From an uncultured Oscillospiraceae bacterium (GTDB lineage Bacteria; Bacillota; Clostridia; Oscillospirales; Oscillospiraceae): a DNA stretch of 12,212 nt. The position numbers and the translations under genes were made by a program. Below are positions 7,272 through 12,212 of the stretch, piece after piece (positions within the stretch are counted from its first letter, which is position 1; every line of letters begins with the position of its first letter). The notes beneath the pieces are model-generated. The model saw only the letters and a program-made list of their open reading frames with translations. It was not told the origin of the DNA and searched no databases. The stretch spans positions 1 to 12,212 of the forward strand of contig CAJOFW010000038.1 in assembly GCA_905234005.1 (NCBI GenBank). The letters run 5' to 3'.

Positions 7272-8063
7272 ATGAACCCATACGCCGACGTATCGCCCGC
7301 CGAGGTGCGCAAACTCATCCGAGAGAAGACGATCACAACGCAGACGTCCGGCATGTGCGCCGGCTACGCGCAGGCAAACCTCGTCATACTGCCGAAGGAG
7401 CTGGCCTTCGACTTTCTGCTCTTCACACAGCGCAATCCGCGTCCCTGTCCGGTGCTCGAGGTGACGGACGTCGGCAGCCGGTACTTCCGCATCATGGCCG
7501 ACGGCGCGGACGTGTGCACCGACCTGCCCCGCTACCGCGTCTACGAGAAGGGCGTGCTGACCGGGGAGTACACCGATATCGAGGCCCTCTGGCGGGACGA
7601 TCTCGTGAGCTTCCTGATCGGGTGCAGCTTCTCCTTCGAGTCCGAAATGCTCGAGGTCGGCATCCCCGTCCGGCAGATCGAGGAGAACAAAAACGTCCCG
7701 ATGTACGACACGAACATCCCCTGCGCCCCCGCCGGCGTCTTCCACGGCAATATGGTCGTGTCCATGCGCCCGATCCCTTACGATCAGGTCGTCAAGGCCG
7801 TGCAGGTGACGAACGCCATGCCGCGTGTCCACGGCGCGCCCGTCCACATCGGCGACCCGGCGCAGATCGGCATCCGCGACATATCGAAGCCCGATTACGG
7901 CGAGGCCGTCACCATCCGCCCCGGCGAGGTGCCGGTCTTCTGGCCCTGCGGCGTGACGCCGCAGAACGTCATCATGAACACAAAGCCCGATTTCGTCATC
8001 ACCCACGCCCCCGGCCATATGTTCATCACGGATGTCAAAAACATCGACCTCAAATACGCCTGA
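7272..8063 (+). CDS. ycsI: putative hydro-lyase YcsI (DUF1445, D-glutamate cyclase family)
   Basis: This 263-residue protein is complete and strongly matches the YcsI/DUF1445 family. Hallmarks are GMCAGYAQANLVILPKELA (27-45), FTQRNPRPCPVLEV (51-64), LIGCSFSFE (115-123), NIPCAPAGVFHG (148-159), MVVSMRPIP (161-169), PRVHGAPVHIGDP (184-196) and ITHAPGHMFITD (243-254), with several conserved histidines and cysteines. DUF1445 is also the N-terminal half of the mammalian D-glutamate cyclase, which makes 5-oxo-D-proline from D-glutamate, and bacterial members are annotated only as putative hydro-lyases. Start ATG 7272 has AAGGAGGT six bases upstream. In B. subtilis ycsI lies in the same cluster as ycsF and kipI/kipA; here it is divergent from them, sharing a 252-base control region. 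A role in supplying or recycling 5-oxoproline is inferred. Confidence 0.92.
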   Translation: MNPYADVSPAEVRKLIREKTITTQTSGMCAGYAQANLVILPKELAFDFLLFTQRNPRPCPVLEVTDVGSRYFRIMADGADVCTDLPRYRVYEKGVLTGEYTDIEALWRDDLVSFLIGCSFSFESEMLEVGIPVRQIEENKNVPMYDTNIPCAPAGVFHGNMVVSMRPIPYDQVVKAVQVTNAMPRVHGAPVHIGDPAQIGIRDISKPDYGEAVTIRPGEVPVFWPCGVTPQNVIMNTKPDFVITHAPGHMFITDVKNIDLKYA

Positions 8064-8122
8064 ACGCTTCGGAAACGCAGCGTTTGAAAGATAATCCGCG
8101 GAAAAGAGATGAGAATTTACCA

Positions 8123-8560
8123 ATGAAAGAGTTTTGGCGCGCCGTGAAGTTCACGCTGTTTTCCGTCAGCGCCGGTCTGATCGAGATCGCCGCCTTCGCG
8201 CTGCTGAATGAGACGCTGCACTGGCCGTACTGGGTCAGCTACATCCTCGCCCTCGTCCTGTCCGTGCTGTGGAACTTCACGCTCAACCGGCGGTATACGT
8301 TCCGCTCCGCCGCGAACGTGCCCATCGCGATGCTGAAGGTCGCGGCGTTCTACGCCGTGTTCACGCCGCTGACCGGGTGGCTCGAGCACCTGTACACGGC
8401 CGGCCTCGGCTGGAACGAATACGTCGCCACAATCCTCAATATGCTCCTGAACTTCGTGACGGAGTACTTCTACCAGCGGTTTTTCGTCTACGGCCGTTCG
8501 ATCGACACGAACAGCCGGACGCCGGAGGCAGAAGCGGAGGCAGCCGGCGACAGGCGCTGA
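8123..8560 (+). CDS. GtrA-family small membrane protein
   Basis: This 145-residue protein has four hydrophobic segments (roughly residues 8-28, 36-56, 66-86 and 92-116) and the GtrA/DPMS-1-like motif WNFTLNRRYTF (51-61). A second NF-containing motif lies near NMLLNFVTEYFYQRFFVY. Family members are thought to flip or carry polyprenyl-linked sugars in cell-surface glycan synthesis. The C-terminal 25 residues are hydrophilic and Glu/Ala-rich. ATG 8123 follows ycsI by 59 bases with only a weak purine-rich stretch (AGAGATGAG) upstream. No T-tailed terminator separates it from ycsI, so it may be read from the ycsI promoter. No glycosyltransferase partner is nearby, so its substrate cannot be inferred. 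Confidence 0.85.
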   Translation: MKEFWRAVKFTLFSVSAGLIEIAAFALLNETLHWPYWVSYILALVLSVLWNFTLNRRYTFRSAANVPIAMLKVAAFYAVFTPLTGWLEHLYTAGLGWNEYVATILNMLLNFVTEYFYQRFFVYGRSIDTNSRTPEAEAEAAGDRR

Positions 8561-8586
8561 TATATGCTTCAGCCATAAAAACAGTC

Positions 8587-8595
8587 TGTCATAAT
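8587..8595 (+). promoter_or_regulatory. possible extended -10 promoter for the split transketolase
   Basis: The 85-base gap between the GtrA gene and the transketolase is AT-rich, unlike its surroundings, and contains TGT-CATAAT, an extended -10 match. There is no good -35 hexamer at 17 bases. The predicted start near 8602 would leave a leader of about 44 bases. Confidence 0.38.
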
Positions 8596-8645
8596 AAGAA
8601 AATACACATATAGAAATACAAATACAGAAAAGGACGGTTTTTCCC

Positions 8646-9485
8646 ATGAGAGAGCAACTCTCCGTCAAGGAGCTGCAAAACAAATGCGTCACCCTGCGAA
8701 AGCATGTGGTCGACATGATCTACAGGGCCGGCAGCGGTCACCCCGGCGGCTCTCTGTCCGTCGCGGAGTTCGTGACCGCCTGCTACTTCCACGAGATGGA
8801 CGTCGATCCGAATAACCCCGGCTGGGCGGATCGCGACCGCTTCGTGATGTCCAAGGGCCACGTCTGCCCCGCCCAGTACGCGGCGCTCGCCATGAAGGGC
8901 TTCTTCCCCGTCGAGGTGCTGGACACGCTGCGGAAGGAGGGCTCCATTCTGCAGGGCCACCCGTGCATGAACAAGTGCCCGGGCATCGACATCTCCACCG
9001 GCTCTCTCGGCCAGGGTCTCGCCTGCGCCGTCGGCATGGCCCTCGCCGGCAAGCTGGACGGCAGGGACTATCGCGTATACGCCGCCGTCGGCGACGGCGA
9101 GGCGCAGGAGGGCGAGATCTGGGAGGCCGCGAACACGGCGCATAAGTACGGTCTCGACAACCTGATCGTCTTCGTCGACTTAAACGGCCTGCAGATCGAC
9201 GGCACGACCGACGAGGTCATGCCGAACGGCGATCTTGCCGCGAAATTCCGCGCCTTCGGCTTCGACGTCTACGAGATCGACGGCAACGACATGGAGCAGA
9301 TGGTCGCGGCGCTGACGCTGGCGCGGCTGGTCAGAAACGGCCGGCCCAAATGCGTCTGCGGCCATACGGTCAAGGGAAAGGGCGTGTCCTTCATGGAAAA
9401 CGCCGTCGGCTGGCACGGCACCGCCCCGAACGAGGCGCAGTGGAAGCAGGCCATGGACGAGCTTGAGGCTCAGTACGTTCAGTGA
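8646..9485 (+). CDS. transketolase, N-terminal (thiamine-diphosphate pyrophosphate-binding) subunit
   Basis: This is the first half of a transketolase split into two proteins, an arrangement common in Firmicutes and archaea. Transketolase moves two-carbon ketol units between sugar phosphates in the non-oxidative pentose phosphate pathway. The 279 residues carry the conserved substrate and cofactor histidines in GSGHPGGS (H32), MSKGH (H72) and LQGHP (H105), and STGSLGQGL (118-126). The thiamine-diphosphate/metal motif starts at GDGEAQEGEIWEA (149-161) and ends with N180. Length is normal for the split subunit. ATG 8646 is preceded by AAAAGGACGG. The stop is 14 bases before the second subunit's ATG, so the two are co-translated partners. 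Confidence 0.94.
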   Translation: MREQLSVKELQNKCVTLRKHVVDMIYRAGSGHPGGSLSVAEFVTACYFHEMDVDPNNPGWADRDRFVMSKGHVCPAQYAALAMKGFFPVEVLDTLRKEGSILQGHPCMNKCPGIDISTGSLGQGLACAVGMALAGKLDGRDYRVYAAVGDGEAQEGEIWEAANTAHKYGLDNLIVFVDLNGLQIDGTTDEVMPNGDLAAKFRAFGFDVYEIDGNDMEQMVAALTLARLVRNGRPKCVCGHTVKGKGVSFMENAVGWHGTAPNEAQWKQAMDELEAQYVQ

Positions 9486-9499
9486 GGGAGGGCGCGAAA

Positions 9500-10421
9500 A
9501 TGAGTGAAGTCAAAATGAAAGCCACCCGTGACGGCTTCGGCGAGGCGATCGTCGAGCTGGGCCGGGCCAACCGTGACATCGTCGTTCTGGACTGCGACCT
9601 CGGCAAATCCTGCAAGACCGTCGACTTTATGAAGGCGCTGCCCGACCAGCACTTCAACCTCGGCATCGCCGAGCAGAACGCCGCCGGCGTCGCCGCCGGG
9701 CTTGCAACCTGCGGGAAGATCCCCTTCGTCGCCACCTACGCGGCGTTCGGCTCCATGCGTATGTGCGAGATGATAAGGCAGGAGATCTGCTATCCGAACC
9801 TCAACGTCAAGCTCGCCTGCTCCCACGGCGGCATGACGCCGGCGAGCGACGGCGCCAGTCACCAGACCGTCGAGGACATGGGCATCATGCGCACCATCCC
9901 GAACATGACCGTCGTCATGCCGGCGGACTACGTATCCGCGAAGAAGCTTGTGAAGGCGGCGGCGGCATACGTCGGCCCGGTCTACCTGCGCTTTACCCGC
10001 GACGCCCTGCCCGTCCTCTACGGCGAGGACACGGAATTCGAGCTGGGCAGGGCCCACCTAGTCCGCGACGGTAAAGACGTCGCGATCATCGCGATCGGCG
10101 ACACCGTCCACCTCGCCGTCGACGCGGCGGCGGAGCTGGAAAAGCGCGGCGTGAGCGCCAGGGTGCTCGATATGCACACGCTCAAGCCGGGCCGTCGCCG
10201 ACTGCCTCGAGAGCATCGGCAGGGTCGTCACGGTCGAGGACCACAACGTCTTGAACGGCCTCGGCAGCGCCGTCTGCGAGGCAGCGGCGGAGCTTGGAAA
10301 GGGAAAGGTGCGGCGCATCGGCATTCAGGACCGCTTCGGCGAGAGCGCCCCGTATGAGCGGCTTTTGGCGAAAAACGGCGTGACGGTCGAAAACATCGTG
10401 ACCACCGCGCTCGAGATGTAA
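9500..10421 (+). CDS. transketolase, C-terminal (pyrimidine-binding) subunit, frameshifted
   Basis: This is the second half of the split transketolase, bearing the pyrimidine-binding and C-terminal domains. ATG 9500 has GAGGGAGGG about 7 bases upstream; an in-frame GTG at 9482 is less likely. Visible motifs are LDCDLGKS (30-37), FNLGIAEQNAAGVAAG (52-67) with the catalytic glutamate E58, ATYAAFGSMR (78-87) and SHGGMTPASDGASHQTVEDM (108-127). After P230 (base 10189) the frame breaks: the open frame runs into an arginine-rich tail ending at 10357. Another frame, from 10191, resumes proper family sequence (AVADCLESIG, VVTVEDHNV, NGLGSAVCE) and ends in TAA at 10421. Homologues usually have about four residues between KP and the AVADC-equivalent segment, suggesting loss of about 11 bases; repair gives about 310 residues, the normal length. 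As read, the C-terminal domain would be mostly lost. Confidence 0.88.
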
Positions 10422-10430
10422 CGACCATAA

Positions 10431-10475
10431 AACCGCATGACCCGGACGCACGCAGCGTCGGGTCATGCGGTTATT
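10431..10475. terminator. long hairpin terminator between tkt and the phosphoesterase gene
   Basis: AACCGCATGACCC (10431-10443) pairs with GGGTCATGCGGTT (10460-10472), and GACGC (10445-10449) pairs with GCGTC (10455-10459), around a 5-base loop with one bulged G. That makes an 18-bp stem. Downstream bases are TTATTCT on the + strand and TTTTATGG on the - strand. It probably serves both converging genes. Confidence 0.82.
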
Positions 10476-10478
10476 CTA

Positions 10479-10540
10479 TCGGCTGTTTTCGGCTGTTTTC
10501 GGCCAATTGCGGATATTATATCGGTAATTATATCGGTAAT
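10479..10540. repeat. two adjacent short tandem duplications
   Basis: Bases 10479-10503 hold a 10-base unit (TCGGCTGTTT) repeated 2.5 times, and 10515-10540 hold a 12-base unit (ATTATATCGGTA) repeated just over twice. Both are in the 3' gap between convergent genes, beyond the terminator hairpin. They look like replication-slippage duplications with no evident function. Confidence 0.8.
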
Positions 10541-10554
10541 CGCCCGCTCCGGTA

Positions 10555-11835
10555 TCAATACTCTATCGTGAGCCGTGTGGAATCGAGTCCGGCCTCGTCG
10601 CGGATGGCGAGGATATACTGTCCCTCAAAGCCGAAGGTATCCTCCCACAGCGCGAACATCGGGTCGGAGGCGTCCACGAGATCGAGCCGCCCGGCGAAGT
10701 AATACAGATTCAGCTCGGCGAAAAACCGGGCAAGCGCCGCCCCGTCCGAGTCGTCGTTTTCGTCGACGCCCGTTCTGCCCGTGTGCAGGAAGAACGCCTC
10801 GGCGTAGTCCGCAAAACGCAACAGATCGGGGTTATCGCTGCCCAGCGCCGCCGCCCGGCCGGAGACGTCGACCGGCTGCGCCTCGTAGGTGAGCGTGCCG
10901 CCGGCGAATGTGATCACGCCGTACTGACACGGATTCACGGCGAGGGACGACGTCGCGATCTCACAGACGCCGCCGGTTACGAGGTGCTGGCAGTGCAGGT
11001 GGCCGGACAGGTTCAGCTTCACGCCGTATTTCCCGTACAGCGCCCGCAGCTCGTCGGCGTTAGACATGATATACCCCTGATAGATCACGGCGTTGTGCCG
11101 GTACAGGTTCTGGTGGCTCACGCCGATGACCTCGGCGCCGGCGTCGGCGGCGGCGCGAAGCTGCTCCTCGATCCACGCCAGCGTCTCCGGTTTTACGCGG
11201 TTTGCGCTGTCGGCCGTGTTGACGTCCACCATCAGCACCCGCAGCCGGGGATTGATCTCCGCCGCGTAGCTGAGCGAGGCGGCGTCCCTCGATATCGCCT
11301 GCGCAAATCCGAAATCGTAGTAGATTTCGGCAAATTCCGCCGCCGTGACGCTCTCGACCCGGGTAAAGCCGTCGCCCTCGAAACGGGCGGCGCTGCTGTT
11401 TTCGAGGTCGTGATTGCCCGGTATCACGAGCACGGGCACGCCCGCGTCCGCGACGGCCCGCAGCTTCGCCGCCAGCGCCTCGTGGCTTATTCGTGCGCCG
11501 TTGAAGGTGACGTCCCCCGACAGGATCAGGGCGTCCGGCCGCCGGTCGACGACCTCGGCGAGAAAGGCGTCCGTCAGCTCGTCGATGTACTCCATGACCT
11601 TCCCGTCGGAGCCTTCGATCATGCGCTCAAAATACGCGCCGTGATCGGTGAGCGCCGGCGCGATGTAGTGGATGTCCGTCGCGACGATCAGCTCCGCCTC
11701 GGGCATAGCGTCCCCCTCCCCCGTCTGCGCCGCCGCCGCGTGGATGCCCAGGCCGGCCAGCGCGAGCAGCGCGGTGATGAAAAGAAAGATCACCGGCTCT
11801 CTCGCCGCCGGACCGATGATACGGATACGCTTCAT
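10555..11835 (-). CDS. secreted calcineurin-like metallophosphoesterase
   Basis: The 426-residue protein starts at ATG 11835, with AGGAGGA eight bases upstream; an upstream in-frame extension lies over the promoter and is not used. Residues 1-37 form a signal peptide: a basic MKRIRI start, a hydrophobic VIFLFITALLALAGLG core and an AAAAQ cleavage region. There is no lipobox cysteine, so the protein is likely released or held at the wall. The dinuclear-metal phosphoesterase motifs are all present in order: D54xH56, SGD (D108), GNHD (N141, H142), SH (H241) and GHLH (H279, H281). The family cleaves phosphomonoesters or phosphodiesters, including cyclic nucleotides, and the substrate here is unknown. 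The C-terminal 130 residues are an acidic extra region without a motif I recognise. It is a single-gene unit with its own promoter and a shared terminator. Confidence 0.9.
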   Translation of the reverse strand: MKRIRIIGPAAREPVIFLFITALLALAGLGIHAAAAQTGEGDAMPEAELIVATDIHYIAPALTDHGAYFERMIEGSDGKVMEYIDELTDAFLAEVVDRRPDALILSGDVTFNGARISHEALAAKLRAVADAGVPVLVIPGNHDLENSSAARFEGDGFTRVESVTAAEFAEIYYDFGFAQAISRDAASLSYAAEINPRLRVLMVDVNTADSANRVKPETLAWIEEQLRAAADAGAEVIGVSHQNLYRHNAVIYQGYIMSNADELRALYGKYGVKLNLSGHLHCQHLVTGGVCEIATSSLAVNPCQYGVITFAGGTLTYEAQPVDVSGRAAALGSDNPDLLRFADYAEAFFLHTGRTGVDENDDSDGAALARFFAELNLYYFAGRLDLVDASDPMFALWEDTFGFEGQYILAIRDEAGLDSTRLTIEY

Positions 11836-11874
11836 AGCGTTCGTCCTCCTCACGCCGGGTATGCTTTCGCCGAC

Positions 11875-11903
11875 AGTATACCATACCGCGTCCGCGATTG
11901 CAA
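11875..11903 (-). promoter_or_regulatory. promoter of the phosphoesterase gene
   Basis: On the - strand TTGCAA (11903-11898) and TATACT (11880-11875) are 17 bases apart, and TGG immediately precedes the -10 hexamer, giving an extended -10 element. The start would be near 11868, leaving a leader of about 33 bases with a strong ribosome binding site. Confidence 0.78.
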
Positions 11904-11962
11904 AAGGATCGCTGCTTTCGCGGCAAACGCGCCCGAAGCAACCCCCGGCGGCGTTTCCTTCG

Positions 11963-11991
11963 TTGACAATCGCCAAACATTATGGCATACT
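11963..11991 (+). promoter_or_regulatory. upstream promoter (P1) of the 12123 gene
   Basis: TTGACA (11963-11968) and CATACT (11986-11991) have a 17-base spacer, with TGG before the -10 hexamer. The start would fall at about 11998, exactly at the base of the leader hairpin 11998-12025. The leader to ATG 12123 would be about 125 bases. Confidence 0.7.
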
Positions 11992-11997
11992 TACCGG

Positions 11998-12025
11998 AGA
12001 GGTGCATGCGCGATCATGCGCCTCT
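11998..12025 (+). other. leader hairpin at the P1 start site
   Basis: AGAGGTGCATG (11998-12008) pairs with CATGCGCCTCT (12015-12025) around a 6-base loop, with a single G-U pair. It would form the very 5' end of the P1 transcript, which can protect mRNA from decay. Only TTTG follows, so termination is unlikely. A 7-codon open frame (ATG 12006 to TGA 12029) lies across it but has no support as a leader peptide. Confidence 0.5.
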
Positions 12026-12061
12026 TTGAATGAGACGCCCGTTTTCCGGTTCGCGTTTATC

Positions 12062-12090
12062 TTGACGTTTCGCCGGCATATCCAAATAAT
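12062..12090 (+). promoter_or_regulatory. possible second promoter (P2) of the 12123 gene
   Basis: TTGACG (12062-12067) and AATAAT (12085-12090) are 17 bases apart, each one base off consensus. The start would be near 12097, with a 26-base leader. Tandem promoters would let the gene be controlled in two ways, but either could be the main one. Confidence 0.5.
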
Positions 12091-12122
12091 TAACGCACAG
12101 CCAATCGGCATTGGGGGGACGC

Positions 12123-12212
12123 ATGAAGAAGATCAAAAACATCGTGATAGGCGGCATCCAGCAGAAGGTATTCAACCTCGTCCTGTTTACGATCATCCTG
12201 ATGATGGCGGTC
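12123..12212 (+). CDS. N-terminal fragment of a membrane protein, possibly a HAMP/SpoIIE-type signalling protein
   Basis: Thirty codons are visible before the window ends. The start ATG 12123 is preceded by a run of six G (12113-12118), a G-only ribosome binding site, and by a small CCAAT-CGGC-ATTGG hairpin (12101-12114) that touches it. The peptide has a basic start (MKKIKN), a short GGIQQKVFNLV stretch, and then the beginning of a hydrophobic helix (LFTIILMMAV). This is the pattern of a signal-anchor helix before an extracellular sensor domain. I recall similar openings in clostridial SpoIIE-family phosphatases and HAMP-domain sensors, but that is weak evidence from 30 residues. Confidence 0.6.
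   Translation, partial: MKKIKNIVIGGIQQKVFNLVLFTIILMMAV

Noticed and set aside
5850..8063. A very long open frame on the + strand (737 codons) running from antisense of the transporter gene into ycsI
   Set aside because: The first two thirds are antisense to a clear membrane transporter and encode an Asp/Arg/Ala-rich sequence typical of GC-rich shadow frames; ycsI has its own promoter, ribosome binding site and ATG at 7272.
8063..8084. AACGCT/AGCGTT inverted repeat just after ycsI as a terminator
   Set aside because: The stem is only 6 bp with a 10-base loop and no T-run follows, so read-through into the GtrA gene is more likely.
7161..8123. A 320-codon - strand open frame opposite ycsI
   Set aside because: The composition is shadow-like, and ycsI on the + strand matches its family along its whole length.
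12006..12029. A 7-codon leader peptide over the 5' hairpin
   Set aside because: It has no ribosome binding site, and the codons show no run of a regulatory amino acid.
10783..12033. A 416-codon + strand open frame opposite the phosphoesterase
   Set aside because: The - strand frame has a signal peptide and all metal-binding motifs; the + strand frame has none and crosses the promoter region.
12030..12122. A c-di-GMP (GEMM) riboswitch in the leader of the 12123 gene, suggested by an ACGCACAG and GGGACGC resemblance
   Set aside because: The characteristic paired stems and the GGCAAACC core are not present; the resemblance is limited to short pieces.

Overview
The window is about 12.2 kb of GC-rich bacterial DNA, dense with genes and carrying good AGGAGG-type ribosome binding sites and sigma-A-type promoters. 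Its gene families are a Bacillus ycs/kip-like 5-oxoprolinase cluster, a transketolase split into two proteins, GtrA, MnmE and a secreted metallophosphoesterase. Together they point to a Gram-positive Firmicute, probably a high-GC member of the Clostridia. That placement is inference from gene content and style, because no rRNA or other marker is present. No mobile element, tRNA, rRNA or CRISPR array was found, and no gap between genes exceeds 300 bases.

Layout. (1) 1-345, + strand: the 3' end of mnmE, closed by a perfect hairpin that ends transcription in both directions. (2) 7019-449, - strand: one long operon transcribed right to left. It holds an NRAMP-fold transporter, pxpB (kipI), pxpC (kipA), a biotin carboxyl carrier protein, biotin carboxylase, pxpA (ycsF, frameshifted) and a lipoyl-less 2-oxoacid-dehydrogenase-E2-like protein (frameshifted near its start). 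A textbook TTGACA-17-TATAAT promoter drives it. (3) 7272-10421, + strand: ycsI (DUF1445), divergent from the operon, then a GtrA-family membrane protein, then the two halves of a split transketolase. The second half is frameshifted. (4) 10555-11835, - strand: a secreted calcineurin-like phosphoesterase that converges on the transketolase genes across a shared hairpin terminator. (5) 12123-12212, + strand: the first 30 codons of a membrane protein cut by the window edge, preceded by two candidate promoters and a leader hairpin.

How the genes work together. The - strand operon plus divergent ycsI resembles the Bacillus subtilis ycsF-ycsG-ycsI-kipI-kipA region, with a biotin carboxylase and a biotin carrier inserted and no recognisable acetyl-CoA carboxyltransferase (accA/accD). 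PxpB and PxpC belong to the AHS1/AHS2 families, which are related to the carboxyltransferase domain of urea carboxylase. The operon therefore encodes every part of a split, urea-carboxylase-like biotin enzyme, together with the LamB/YcsF hydrolase PxpA and a transporter that has lost the NRAMP metal ligands. My main hypothesis is a biotin-dependent system that takes up and opens 5-oxoproline or a related lactam. This is inference.

Three genes (pxpA, the E2-like gene and the transketolase C-terminal half) each carry one frame disruption next to an otherwise intact reading frame. These are either real decay or assembly errors and should be verified before the proteins are used.
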